DNA of 64,000 bases from Basidiobolus meristosporus CBS 931.73 (taxonomy: Eukaryota; Basidiobolomycota; Basidiobolomycetes; Basidiobolales; Basidiobolaceae): contig MCFE01000097.1 in NCBI GenBank assembly GCA_002104905.1, forward strand, positions 1 to 64,000. Reading direction: 5' to 3'. The first letter of the stretch is position 1. The number at the start of each line of letters is the position of its first letter. The notes beneath the pieces are model-generated. The model saw only the letters and a list, made by a program, of their open reading frames with translations. It did no database searches and was not told the origin of the DNA. This document shows, piece after piece, positions 46,479 through 57,547 of the stretch. The position numbers were made by a program, and so were the translations under genes.

Positions 46479-47823
46479 CTAAAGAATGGCGGCTTCCTCG
46501 TCGGAATTCATCCATTTCATCGCCATCTCGTAAGCCCACAGCGTGGCGGCGTTCGCAGGGAAAGCACGAGCCATGGTGGGTCCGAAGCCACGGAAGAAGG
46601 CCCGGTAGCCCGACTCGGCGTTCAATTTGATGGCACAGTCGATGAAGTTCTTGTAACTACAGGGAAAGAGCCAGTGATGAGAAGAGGAGATCGATTGTTC
46701 CGGCCTAGTGGATGAAAGACTACCTTCTATCGTTCTGCATGCGACTTTTGATCACATCCTGAGGATAGCACACTGTCCAGCAACCGATGCCGGCTATGCC
46801 ACCGGCCATGAGCAACTCGAATCCATTGAGTTCCCGACCGGCCGCAAAGCTGTGTGAAAAGCTGGCCTTGAGCCCTTCGTAAATACCTGAATGTATGAAG
46901 GAGATAGGTTGGTCAGGTTGAATTTGGAGGTCTGCAGCACCCTAGCGAACAATAACATACCAAAGTAGGCAGCGAAACTTGGGATATCTCGGATGATAGT
47001 AATACTGATACCACGGTACAATCCTCGAATTCCGTGTTCAGAGAAGGTTCTCACCCCGCAGTTGAACACCCCAGTGTACTGTTGGGGAAGATATGGTTAG
47101 TGACAGGCCCACTTGAAGTAACCACCCGTGGATCGTTTACCGGTTTGACTGCATCGGCGGCTCCGGTGGCCACCGCATTGCTTTGAACCTGGAGTTTCAC
47201 CTTCAATAGCTCCACAGGACAATTAATGAACGACATGACCGAACCAGCCATACCACCGGCGACGGTGATCTGGGCTATGTTCTTGATTAGTACTGGCGGG
47301 AATAGGGTAGATGGTCAAGAGAAACATACTCAGAGTCAGAGGTTGGTCTTCACCAGTACGGAGCATTCTTCGGAAATACCCATTGGCACTGAATACCACG
47401 GCGTTGCTGAAAACCATCCACTTGTTAGCAAGAAACTCTCTCAGGATACGAGCAGTCTATTCGGATTTTTACCAAAAGCCAATACCGGCCAAGGGGGAGG
47501 TGACTCCTCGGTAGAGTCCAGCCAACTACAGATTTGACTCACGGTAAGTACGGGACATGCCGGGAAAGTTCGAAAAGTGTTGCTTACCCCTTCTTCTTTC
47601 AGTGTAACTCGGAAGCAATCCATGCCGCCGGTATATTTGGGAGGAACCCCTTGAGTTTGGAGACGAACCTACATGGAAACCCAAGTCAACACTCCGTATT
47701 GCTAGTGTGCTAAATAGTGAATCTTTTCACCTTAAGAGTATCGAAAGGGTGCCCGGCTACAACTTGAGCCCATCCTCCAATAGTACCGGCAATGAAGTCT
47801 TTGGCTGAGTCAGGAATGGTCAT
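46479..47823 (-). CDS. Mitochondrial carrier (SLC25), acylcarnitine/amino-acid subgroup
   Basis: Eight exons join into 304 aa: 47731-47823, 47588-47668, 47473-47525, 47330-47406, 47141-47292, 46961-47078, 46724-46886, 46479-46656. Three carrier repeats each carry the PX[DE]XX[KR] signature: HPFDTLKVRLQ, CPVELLKVKLQ and YPQDVIKSRMQ. Such proteins exchange small metabolites across the inner mitochondrial membrane. IRDIPSFAAYFGIYEGLK and ARAFPANAATLWAYEM resemble the carnitine/acylcarnitine and basic amino-acid carrier group (fungal Crc1/Ymc types, animal SLC25A29-like). The substrate cannot be fixed from sequence alone. The intron at 47293-47329 would be only 37 nt, the least certain join. Others are 62-74 nt, except 67 nt before the last exon. 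Confidence 0.85.
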
Positions 47824-48340
47824 TTCTAAAATGCAATAAAGTCAATGATTCTTCCTTAGAAACAAACCCTTGAAATCTCGCTCACGATCAACTACCTCAA
47901 CGTGGATCTGTCAGTCAAGAGGAATGCTAAGGCTTGTCTTCACTTCAGAAAGAGGTTGATGGTAGAGGGGGAGAAGATTCAGCTTATCACCCATTGTGAA
48001 ATGTCCAGAACTTGCCCGAAATGGCAACCAGATGAGATAAAATGGACTCACATGATTCTATAGGACAAATAGGTGATGGGACAGAGTAGATTATTCCATT
48101 TAAGGCACCAAACTTAATATCATTTTTTTTCCATCTTTGCGTGACAATTTTATTTATCTTTGTACAGGTTGAATAAGTTAGTGAACTATTAGTAAGCAAT
48201 TAGGTTGATGGTGGTGAGAGGGGGAAGGGTGTATTAAAAATGGACTCGACCCATTAGAATAATGTAAGGGCATTAAAAAGTATATATGTAGGTGAGAAGT
48301 ATGTGGGAAAAATGTATGTGATGTAGGTGTGAGGTTGGTT
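47824..48340. other. Intergenic, no gene seen
   Basis: The carrier's upstream region and the 3' flank of the Sel1 gene. It is AT-rich, with a T run near 48122. Confidence 0.5.
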
Positions 48341-50239
48341 TTAGGCAGCACAGGCGATATGTCCATGTTCGAAAGGTACGGAGCTCAGACAATGATGAGT
48401 CAGTAATTTCTTGAGTCTATAGTTGGACATCTGATCACCTGAAGAGGCGGCGCGCTGAAACCACACGGCGGCTTCTTCTAGGTTGGCCTCCATCCCAATG
48501 CCTTTCTCAAGGCAATTACCCAGGTGGTATTGTGCCGAGACGTAGCCCTGTTCAGCGGCGCGACGGAACCAATACACAGCCGAGGTGGGTATACGCTTGG
48601 TACCAAAGCCATACTGAAGACACAGACCGAGCTTGTCCTGAGCACGAGGGTGATCTTGCTGTGCTGCCTTGTAGTACCAGTGAACAGCATTCTCCTCATT
48701 TTTTTCCACGCCAATGCCACTTTGATAGCAGTAACCGATGTTGCATTGAGCCCAAGGATTACCTTGCTCCGCAGAGCGCATGTACCAGTAGACCGCCTTC
48801 TTCAGATCTCGCTCAACACCGCAACCTTCTTCGTAACAGAACCCAAGGGAGTTCTGAGCAATGACATTTCCTTGTTCAGAGGCACAACGGAACCATTTGA
48901 CTGCCTCCTTATCATCCCTCTTGGTTCCCAAACCATTACGATAGCAAAGACCTAAAGAGAGCTGGGCAGGGGCATGGTTCTTGTAAGCAGCCAAGGTGTA
49001 CATGTAAACGGCATTCTCCAGATCAACCTCGACACCTACACCATTCTGATAGCAGTACCCGAGAGAATGAAGGGCGAAAATATTTCCTTGGCCAGCTGAG
49101 GCGTTGTACCATTTGACTGCCTCTTTCTCGTTCTTCTCTACGCCAATGCCGTTTTGGAAACAAAAGCCAAGGTTGTGCTGGGCTCGAGCGTGGCCTTGGA
49201 GTGCGGCCCGACGGTACCAATAGGCGCCTTTGGTCTCATCTTTCACAACGCCGATTCCATTCTGGTAGCAGTAACCGAGGTTACACTCAGCCCAAGGATA
49301 GCCTTGCTCTGCGGAACGGGTGTACCACCTGGCGGCTTCCACTTCGTTCCTTTCCAAACCAATGCCGTCCTCATAACAGTAGCCAAGAGAGTTTTGAGCG
49401 AAGGCGTTTCCTTGCTCGGCGGAAAGTCTATACCATCTGACGGCCTCAACGACATCTCGCTCAACACCGATGCCATCTTCGTAGCAGTAGCCGACGTTGT
49501 AGATGGCCACAGATTCGCCTTGCTCAGCTGCGCGTCTGTACCATCTCATCGCCTCCACCTCATCCTTGGCTACACCGAAGCCTTCGCCATAGCAGTACCC
49601 CAAAATCCCTTGACCACGGGGATGGCCCTGCTCAGCAGACTTCTTGTACCATTTGTAGGCCTCGTGGGGATCTTTGGAAACGCCGATCCCGTCGTGGTAA
49701 CAGACACCAAGGCAGTATTGGGCAGCGGAGTGATTTTCGAGAATAGAGGCATCCAGCAACCAGGAGATTCCGGACTTGCCAAGCTTCTCCACTCGCTGCT
49801 GCCACATGTCGGCTTCGGCCCAATCGATCTTCACGTTGGGTCGACCGTACTTGCGCAGGAAAGCCAACCTAGCTTGGGATAAGCCGTCACCAAACTCAGC
49901 AGCCTTGAGGTAATACTCCTCGGCCAGTTTGAAGTCTCGGACGACACCCAAACCGAACTCGTAGCAGAAGGCCAGTAGCCCGATGGACTGATGATAGCCA
50001 TGCTCCACGGATTTCTCGAAATACTCCACCGCTTTCGCCTCGTTGAGTGGGAAGTTTTGGCGTCCAAATAAGTAGTGCTCACCCAGGGTGAACAGACGGT
50101 GTCCCTCGTTAAGGCGGGTCGAGGGGGGCTGGACCAACTTGCTGACCATGTTGTGTGTGCGAATTGAGCCGGGCTTTTTGTGAATACGATGTAGTAGCTT
50201 CTTGGATCTAGTGACTAGGAAAGAAGACAGGGCAGCCAT
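48341..50239 (-). CDS. Sel1-like repeat protein
   Basis: The 632-aa intronless protein is built almost wholly of about 13 Sel1-like repeats of 36 residues. Each has a core like AQ..LGYCYEDGIGV..D..EA..WY..AA.QG. The first ATG in frame codes for MAALSSFLVTRSKK; the frame can be extended upstream only from a TTG, so the ATG was chosen. A basic N-terminus (SKKLLHRIHKK) precedes the first repeat at about residue 45. Sel1 arrays form superhelical scaffolds for protein-protein contacts. Fungal examples include Skt5/Chs4-type chitin synthase activators and Hrd3, but no further signature (prenylation box, membrane segment) links this protein to either. The partner is unknown. It may be cytosolic or, given the basic start, mitochondrial. 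Confidence 0.88.
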   Translation of the reverse strand: MAALSSFLVTRSKKLLHRIHKKPGSIRTHNMVSKLVQPPSTRLNEGHRLFTLGEHYLFGRQNFPLNEAKAVEYFEKSVEHGYHQSIGLLAFCYEFGLGVVRDFKLAEEYYLKAAEFGDGLSQARLAFLRKYGRPNVKIDWAEADMWQQRVEKLGKSGISWLLDASILENHSAAQYCLGVCYHDGIGVSKDPHEAYKWYKKSAEQGHPRGQGILGYCYGEGFGVAKDEVEAMRWYRRAAEQGESVAIYNVGYCYEDGIGVERDVVEAVRWYRLSAEQGNAFAQNSLGYCYEDGIGLERNEVEAARWYTRSAEQGYPWAECNLGYCYQNGIGVVKDETKGAYWYRRAALQGHARAQHNLGFCFQNGIGVEKNEKEAVKWYNASAGQGNIFALHSLGYCYQNGVGVEVDLENAVYMYTLAAYKNHAPAQLSLGLCYRNGLGTKRDDKEAVKWFRCASEQGNVIAQNSLGFCYEEGCGVERDLKKAVYWYMRSAEQGNPWAQCNIGYCYQSGIGVEKNEENAVHWYYKAAQQDHPRAQDKLGLCLQYGFGTKRIPTSAVYWFRRAAEQGYVSAQYHLGNCLEKGIGMEANLEEAAVWFQRAASSGDQMSNYRLKKLLTHHCLSSVPFEHGHIACAA

Positions 50240-52207
50240 TACGAAGTGTAAGAGCAAACTTATGTGGTACGTGCGAGCACAATTATTTGGATAGGTAGGG
50301 TCAGTTTTCAAGCAAGGAGCCAGTCTATGCTAAAGGGAGAGAGTTGGGGGAAGTGCAGTGGAATTGAACAGCAGTTCAGGCTCTTCTATAAAGGAGCAGA
50401 TTCCAAAGTAAGACAAAATTTAAGAAGGGGTAGAGGGGTAATTAAGAATCTGGCCAACTAGGGAGGTTCAAGTGAAACCAGGGTTGGTTGATGAATATAA
50501 AAACTCTAAGCAAGGTCAAGGGGAGTAGCCAGGATGATTAGTTCTTAAATAATTAAAGACATGTACCGGTTGAAGGCAGTCGAGTGGTCCGGATTTTTTT
50601 CAATTTTTTGCCACTTGATTAGAGGTCAATTTCGAGCTTCGGCTTCTCTTAGCTAAATTCGTTGGCCCACTCAAATATCGTAGATTGGGATTGGACTGGG
50701 AACCGTCCAATATGTTGCCATCGCTAGGAAATCCACCACTAAATTAGTCGCTACAATTTAATTAGACGAAGGAAGGACTGTGTCGAAGGTTCAGCAGGAA
50801 TTCCATCTTAGGAAATGATTGGAGAAAATGATCGCGATTGAAACCAGTCAAGCTCCCATTTCTCGGTGTATTGGCCCAGTTGGCCTCATCCCTGACTAGA
50901 TGGAGGTTACATGACGCAAAGTGAGGTTCTGTTCTGCTGCCACATTGATCGCTACTGTCCATCGTCTCTTCGTTAGAGGTGTAAGGACGATAGTGCCTCG
51001 GGGAGTCTGGAATCTCCTACCTCAGAGGCCTCCATTGCCTGTGGAAAGGGAAGGGGAAGGTGTATATTTGATTGGCCATAAGTGGAGATTTCGACAGCCT
51101 CGTGGCCATCAAAATGGGGAGGGCCTGAAGCTTATAACCGTCGTATCACATTAAAGGTATTAGAGATGCACACCAATCCCGATCAGATGGATCACAGCGC
51201 TTGCCGATAGAAGCTCTTCCTAGGAATTCATGATGCAAATTGGCCGTCCAGTGCCGCCCAATGATCAGTTAATTCGGTCATAGATTTCCCCACGCAATGA
51301 TCTATCCACCAGAAATCCATTACATTTGCCAGCCAGTGCCTATTTATACCGACCCCTCTCCAGATATGGTGCGAGGCGGAGACGATTGGCTAGGGCTGGT
51401 GCTAACCATATCCACTTGCCACATGGCCTGCCTATTGAAATGACTTGATGTTACAACCGTTGTTAGAAATTGATCCGTTGCAGGGAGTACTGATTTGTAA
51501 ATGCATGTTGATTTGCTGAGTTGATTTATTACTCATATGCTTACAATATTAATGTAGTTTGCCTTTCTACGGAAAGAGCAGCCCTTGGTCAAGCGGGCAC
51601 GGCCACCAGTAGGCTGGCAAAGAACCGTGCCACAGGTCCTGCAGAGAACAACGGTCTGCACATGACCGAAAATGGTGATGATATTGAAACAACCACGCCA
51701 TTTGACCTACATGAGGTGTGAGTTGGGGGACTGCACCAATCTCTTCGTTTGGAGGTGTTCTCGTGCTCCACCGATGGGTTCAAAAGATCAACTGCTAACT
51801 ACAGTAAAGAAAGTATCAGCACACCGCACGCCGATCCTCAACAGCTTCGAACACCCTTTCATCAGTTAAACACTGCCCTACGGTTGATATTCTCACGCAA
51901 TCAATGGAAGCCAACTTACCACCATGCTTAATGCTGGGATAAATGAAACCCAAAGCACGAGTGACGAAGGGGAGCTGGCGAATTTTCATTTGGCAGAAAC
52001 ATATCACTATGGAGAATTTTCCAAGATTCACCACAGCTTACCTTGTGGGTTTTATTGATTACAGCATGCATGCATGCTTTGACTATGGTTAGAGAAGAAC
52101 AGATAGTTGATACACGTCGGGTTTCGAGCGAATGGGTGGGAGTTGCTTAATATTATTGAAATGGCTAGAAGAAAGCTGAGGGTGGTGGAGACCACTGGGC
52201 GCTGGAG
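50240..52207. other. Long intergenic stretch, no supported gene
   Basis: No family-like frame is found. A GC-richer patch at about 51560-51720 has open frames in two phases (one ending [13 protein letters not shown]) and could be an exon of an unrecognised gene, but it lacks corroborating splice or repeat evidence. Clusters of CA/TG and inverted ATGCATGCATGC (52065) are present. Confidence 0.4.
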
Positions 52208-53130
52208 TTAGCCAATAGTCCCACTATTCTCCATCTCGCAGATTAGTTCTGCTAAAGGCTGGATCTCCTTTTTGTCGAGCAAATCAAACTCCTTGGCGAA
52301 GGTCATGAAATGCCCAAATAGAGATTGAAAGTGCCCTTCTGCACACAAGTGCAACAAAGGCTCATAATGACAATGGAACATGTGAGCGAACACTCGGAAT
52401 AGCTGCTTGGTAATCATCCGAATGGTCAGTGAGAAGTCTCGTGGAAATTCACGGCCTGTTGATAGATTGGTGAGTGTTCAGCAGTACTCTTGCCAGGCTC
52501 AAGGAAAGAACGTACCGGCCTTGGTTGGGAACACATTTTCATCGTTCAACATGTTCTGTATCCACGACATAACATAATCGATATATTGTGGTGCTGGTAG
52601 CTTGACACTTTTCTTCTGAGAATCAACCCAAGTGTACTCCACTCTAAAAGGCGAGGCTTCGTGAGAAATGGGTCTGGTTGGTATCATCAATAGTAAATGC
52701 ATCCTACCCTGGTCCAGCCGACATGGTTGAACAATCTCTCATGGTGCAGAAATCGCTTATGGACCCGTAAAACAGGTTCAGATAGTTGAAAAAGTCGAAG
52801 ACTAAGAAGAGAGCATTTCGTTAGGCGAGCGAGACTTGGGGAGAGTCTTTTACCCTTAAACCAAACCGTTTACAGCCAACCACTCATTTTCATCTACGTA
52901 TTTCGGGAGTGCCACGATTGGCTTGAAGCTTCCTTTTACTAAAGAGGAATGAACGAATGGAGAAGACAGGAATAGTGGGCGTGGGGTCGGCGTGTTTGGC
53001 CGTTTGACTTTGTTTTTGGATGTGAGTTTGCTGGTTTCAAAAGATTCATCAATAACTGGTTGGATGATGTCCTCCGAGGAATGTATTTATGTATATATCT
53101 ATATGTATACCTGATGTTGAAAAAGCTCAT
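52208..53130 (-). CDS. MOB2: MOB kinase activator, MOB2-like
   Basis: Five exons (53111-53130, 52867-53030, 52708-52801, 52516-52643, 52208-52455) total 217 codons minus the stop. The first exon is only 20 nt (MSFFNI plus part of a Ser), joined by an 80-nt intron. All joins keep frame and yield MOB sequence: [20 protein letters not shown], then [20 protein letters not shown], then [16 protein letters not shown]. The zinc ligands are Cys80, Cys85, His160 and His165. The PLFL...LVKG...LPKYVD stretch points to the Mob2 branch, which activates the NDR/LATS kinase of the Cbk1/COT1 type in polar growth and wall integrity, rather than to Mob1 of mitotic exit. It lies downstream of SQR on the same strand, with no sign of shared transcription. 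Confidence 0.9.
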
Positions 53131-53596
53131 AGGCAGTACACGCTATTGGCAAGATGGGTTGTTGTGTGTCGGACGCCGCAACAATTTGCTTCAGGCTACC
53201 AAGGTTTCGGAGTTGATGGAGAAAGTGGTAAGGAAATTTGATGGAGATGGTGCAAAGAGGATAAAAAGACAACTATGGGGTGTGGGTATAATATATGTGA
53301 GACTGGAGATCCGAAAGAAAAAAGGGAATGCTTTGGTAATCTATGAACTGGTTCACAAGGGCTGAGAAAAGAAAGGAACAAGCAGATATAACAATCGTCA
53401 TGCAATCCAAGGCTGAGGGTATGTCCATCTGAGCGATTAATCAATTGTATTTATTTTCATGATTAAGTTGGTTTAGACAGTTGGGAGAATCAACATTTAT
53501 TGATACTACAGTAAAATAATAACAAAATGGGGGAAATATGCGATGGATACTATGATTTAGTGCTGAGGAGGGATAGGTTGTGGCTGAGGAATGTAC
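53131..53596. other. Intergenic, MOB2 upstream region
   Basis: No gene is seen. It contains the likely MOB2 promoter and the 3' end of the SQR transcript. Confidence 0.5.
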
Positions 53597-55098
53597 TTAG
53601 ATTTGGCCACCATTAGGGTTGAGAATATTACGGAAGAAGCCGGGGCCATGCCAGATGCCCTTCAGTATTCCATTCCAATAGAATTCGGGAAGGAGGTGGG
53701 CGGTAAGGTGGAACATTGAGCTTCTCTCCACTGCCTGATTGACCGGGAAGGTTTCGAGGGGCTTAGAGGTGTAGCCACTGAACTCAGCTAGGACAAGCTT
53801 GTTCTTTCCAGTCACAAGTGGGCACGAGGTATAGCCGTCGTACTTGGCAGTCAACTCCTTACCAGCCATTGAAGATAGCAAATTACGCTTTACAACCTGG
53901 GACTCCGAGGTGATCGCTGCCGCAGTTTTACCAGTTGGGCAAGAAGAGCAGTCACCAAGGGAAAAGATGTTTGGGTATCTGGTGTGTTGAAGTGTGGAGG
54001 CATCAACATCAACCCAACCCGCCGCATCTGCAATAGGTGAGTTCTTAATGAAATCAGGTGCACCCATTGGTGGAGTCACATGGAGGAAATCGTAGTTGTA
54101 AATTTGTTCTTCGGTACCATTGGGTCCGGTCTTTTTGAATACTGCCTCCCGGTTTTCAGGTCTAATTTCGGTAAGCTCTGTTGTGGTATTGACGGCTATG
54201 CCTCTTTCTTGACAGATCTTGGATAAAGTCTTGGCATATTTATCGATACCAAAGAGTTTCCCGGTCGCTGTATTGTACATCACATTGGCTTTATCGCGGA
54301 CACCATTATGGCGGAATTGCTCTTCCGCTAAGTACATGATCTTCTGAGGAGCACCAGCACACTAACAGAGGTCACAATTTAGAGGCGGTTTTACGAAAAG
54401 CGTGTATTAATACGTACTTTGATTGTAGTGGAGGGCATAGTGAAGATGGCATTTCCACCCTTAAAGTTATTTATGAATTCCCAAGTTCGTTGAACGCTGT
54501 CAGCAGAGTAGTTACTAGTAACACAGTCTTTTCCAAGAGCCTCCTTGAGTCCCTTAATGTTTCCCCAGTTGATCTGGATACCGGCGGCAACAACCAAGTA
54601 ATCATAGCTGATTCTCTGGCCATCGCTCAAAACTACCACATTCTTTTCTGGTTCGAAGCCAGCAGCAGAGTTCTGAATCCAGTCAACTTCTTTGGACATA
54701 ACATCCTCCATCTTCTTCTTGGACTGATCGAAACTCTTGAGCCCGCCGCCAACGAAAGTCCATAATGGTTGATACTAATAGACGGCCAGGGTTAGTGTGA
54801 CCAGCGACGAACGTATCTCTGAGTGCACTTACATAATGAACACTTGAAGGTTCGATCACTGCAACATTCTTGCTACCCAATATTCTTGATAAGGTTGAAG
54901 AAACTGATATAACGATAGCTGTTTAGAGAAGAATGCTCGTAAAGTTGTTGATGTGCACCTGCATTTACCTGATAAGCCGCCAGGGCCGCCACCAACGACC
55001 ACTACCTTATACGAGGAATTGGCAGCAGTCGAAGCATAGTGACGGGTGAAGAGAGAACTCTGAGAATTGGGGAAACGGCTTAGGGTGGCTCTTAGCAT
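53597..55098 (-). CDS. HMT2: Mitochondrial sulfide:quinone oxidoreductase
   Basis: Four exons (54969-55098, 54833-54903, 54418-54774, 53597-54361) encode 440 aa. It oxidises sulfide and passes electrons to ubiquinone at the inner mitochondrial membrane. The N-terminus (MLRATLSRF, then SLFTRHYAS) is a mitochondrial presequence. The FAD-binding GGGPGGLS is at residues 36-43, followed by VAVIEPSSVHYYQPLWTFVG. The two redox cysteines that bridge sulfur are present: Cys187 in KCAGAPQKIMY and Cys366 in TSCPLVTG. The second FAD contact is SLGDCSS. The length fits fungal Hmt2 (about 440-460). Each intron is 56-65 nt. Nothing is missing, so the enzyme should be active. Confidence 0.93.
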
Positions 55099-56258
55099 GA
55101 TGAAGTCTCAAGCGCTCAAACTCCAAGTGATGCTCGACATTCATCAGGTAATGTCTCTTTTATACCTGGAAGCTAGCATACCCAGGTAACACAAGAAAAA
55201 TTCACACCATATTGAGTGTTTGCGCAAAGTGGCATCATATTAGCCAATGTGGGGTATACTACTTCGGAGCGTTCACAATTATAGAAATTAACCTAAGAGG
55301 ATGATGTTTTATTTTTCAGCCTTTACAAGCGTATAGTTTGTGTATCCATGATTACTATAAGGTTATATGAATATCCCTCGACCCATATATGGCTGCTCAC
55401 AGATATCCCTCCTTGTTTATTTTAAGGAAAGCACTCACGAGTCCTCCCGTCAAGTTGTGGATATTTCCTTCAATTTGAGAAGGCTAGACCTTGCATTTCA
55501 CGTGCGAGCAGATTCCCCTCCGAAATCAAACATGTACATTCTTTTTGTAACTAACATTGCTTTCGGCAAAAGTGATCCCGTTGGATTTCAAGTCCTTGAA
55601 TTAAACTCTTGCCTCCCTATTCGTCAATTAGACCGGATAAATTGGTCGCTTAGATCACTCAGCAGTAAATTGGGGAATCGGCATATGTGAGAAGTAATAA
55701 CTTGTCACCCACCACCCGTGCCAACATTACTAATGATGGTGAGCTTCAGATAAATATTCAAGGGCTTAAAGGATTCCAGTTGGCATGGATTTTCAAGGGG
55801 CTCGATATATCAGCGTATGTCCTCACCAACATATCTGCATCATTACTGAATCACCAGCATATCCGTATCATTACTGAATAGTTTGCTCCATCTATGGTTG
55901 ATCAGATGTTAAATTGTTGAAAATAACATGAAATCGGATAAACTAAAGCAGAATGTCGAGTATACCTGGCGTATAGATTCCGCAATCAATTGCGCCCCCA
56001 ACTATACTGGATAGCTTTGACCATTCGCGACAACGTGATCATCAGGTTCTGACTCTGGGATTCAGAATGTATATTTATATGAAACCACATTGACAGGTGC
56101 CAATTGCTGATCATACATGCTAATGTATGCAAGCTCTTGTACCAAAGTGCACCTTACACCTTTATTCGTTTTATCCTGGTTGAGATAAATTGCCAAGATT
56201 ACTATAAATTAACACACTACGCTAAGTTCACTCCAACCAATTCCCTAAACACCACAAC
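55099..56258. other. Intergenic, no gene seen
   Basis: Contains divergent upstream regions of SQR and the secreted-protein gene. A 24-28-base unit (CATATC-G-ATCATTACTGAAT) is repeated twice at about 55828-55880. Frames at 55367-55690 lack support. Confidence 0.45.
56203..56208 (+). promoter_or_regulatory. TATA box of the secreted-protein gene at 56259
   Basis: TATAAA in ACTATAAATTAAC, 51-56 bases upstream of the ATG. Confidence 0.55.
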
Positions 56259-56933
56259 ATGAAAGACACCACTCTCAAGATGTCGATAACACTAATTGGC
56301 TTAAGTTCCTTTTTTGGTCATGCGAACAGCTTCAGTGTTGTGAATTCTGTCAAGCAACAGGCATTCAGTATGATGGATCTCTCCTTCCCACCACTGACCC
56401 AACCAACGAGCCATTTCGCTGATGGAATTCACAATCCCAGTCTGAAGTGCCAATCGGCCATTCTGGTGGCTAGCCAAAGTTACCCAAATTTAAATACGTG
56501 CTTCTCACAAATGCCCCTGTTCTTTTCGACACTGGATGATGTGTGCAAGTCTGAGTGTTTGCAGGACACCATCAGTGGCGCAAAATTGGTTACAGAGAAC
56601 TGTGATCCTCCTAGTTTAGACTCCAATAGTCAAAGAGTATATAACTCCTGGGCCAATAAGGATGCAGCTACTGTAGCGTGTGAGGAGGTTGATGGGTCAC
56701 ACTGCCTCTCCAAAGTCATTCGGGCAGGAGTAGCGTTAGAGAACAACTCCGTCAGGCGCGACCCAATGCCACAGGAGGAGCTCAAGAGGGCCATCTGCCT
56801 GCCTTGCACTGAACAATTCTACAAGGCAGTCAAAAAACCTGGAAATGAGCCGGTGCTGTATTATTATCAAATAATGGATCCACAGAAACTGTTCACCGCT
56901 TTCGAGGAGTATTGTGGGTACAGAGCTGAATAA
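56259..56933 (+). CDS. Secreted protein of unknown function, Cys-containing
   Basis: The 224-aa single-exon protein has an N-terminal hydrophobic segment (MSITLIGLSSFFGHANS), a likely signal peptide. The mature part contains about 10 Cys residues in pairs: CKSECLQDT, ENC, ACEEVDGSHC, ICLPCTEQF and YCGYRAE. This spacing suggests disulfides and an extracellular place. There is no further membrane segment or GPI-like tail. No domain is recognised. Fungal extracellular proteins with C..C pairs of this type are common and often uncharacterised. A second in-frame Met (residue 8) fits the signal peptide equally well. It is the first of four plus-strand secreted-protein genes. Confidence 0.7.
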   Translation: MKDTTLKMSITLIGLSSFFGHANSFSVVNSVKQQAFSMMDLSFPPLTQPTSHFADGIHNPSLKCQSAILVASQSYPNLNTCFSQMPLFFSTLDDVCKSECLQDTISGAKLVTENCDPPSLDSNSQRVYNSWANKDAATVACEEVDGSHCLSKVIRAGVALENNSVRRDPMPQEELKRAICLPCTEQFYKAVKKPGNEPVLYYYQIMDPQKLFTAFEEYCGYRAE

Positions 56934-57547
56934 CCGAATGCGAAGTGCATCGCAAGCGTAAGGTTGATGATTGAGACACCGCTTCATTTGAATAAAGCTA
57001 TTTTTTGTACACTGAGTTTGCGAGCACTGGTTATTCCCCACCCCTCCGAAGCTATATAGACGGTCTATTCGGTTTTCAATTATTTAGAAACAGTCACTGT
57101 TCCAATACATTTCTGAGTCCTATTATTATGTACTGGAAATTAGTATTCGATAATGCAATTTGCGCTGATTGCTATTTTTGCTTGAAAAGCAGGGTACACG
57201 GACAGTCTCTGTTGAGCATATTTTTGATAGTAATACCAATATTCATCACTCAAAGATTCGTAGATTCTATTTATCATTCTCAGACCTAGCGAATTAGCTA
57301 TTCCTACTTTTCGGAATGGCAGTTGCTGGGGTAACCTCATGTAAATATAGACCATGAAAGCTGACCAAATACTTGGTAATTGCTTATCAATCATAGCTCC
57401 AAATGGCTCGCCATTCTAAATCAGAATTTCATTTCCTCGCGACATAAAAATAGAGTCTTCCTTCGTCAAGACTTGAGTATAAAGTGGCCAGCATGGTGGT
57501 GAACTTGCACTCAGACATTGATTTCCCTACATTCAGTTATACTACTA
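56934..57547. other. Intergenic, promoter of the wall-type protein
   Basis: No gene is seen. A TATAAAG box is at 57478-57484. Confidence 0.5.
57478..57484 (+). promoter_or_regulatory. TATA box of the wall-type protein gene
   Basis: TATAAAG, 64-70 bases upstream of the ATG at 57548. Confidence 0.55.

Noticed and set aside
49154-49882. A 242-codon plus-strand open frame
   Set aside because: It is antisense to the Sel1-repeat gene. Its regularity comes from the periodic repeat coding on the other strand, and it resembles no protein family.
50240-50311. Upstream extension of the Sel1-repeat protein by 24 residues
   Set aside because: The extension begins at TTG, not ATG. The first in-frame ATG is at 50239.
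57518-57547. Upstream start of the Ser/Thr-rich protein
   Set aside because: The codon is TTG. The two ATGs at 57548 and 57551 begin right before a good signal peptide.
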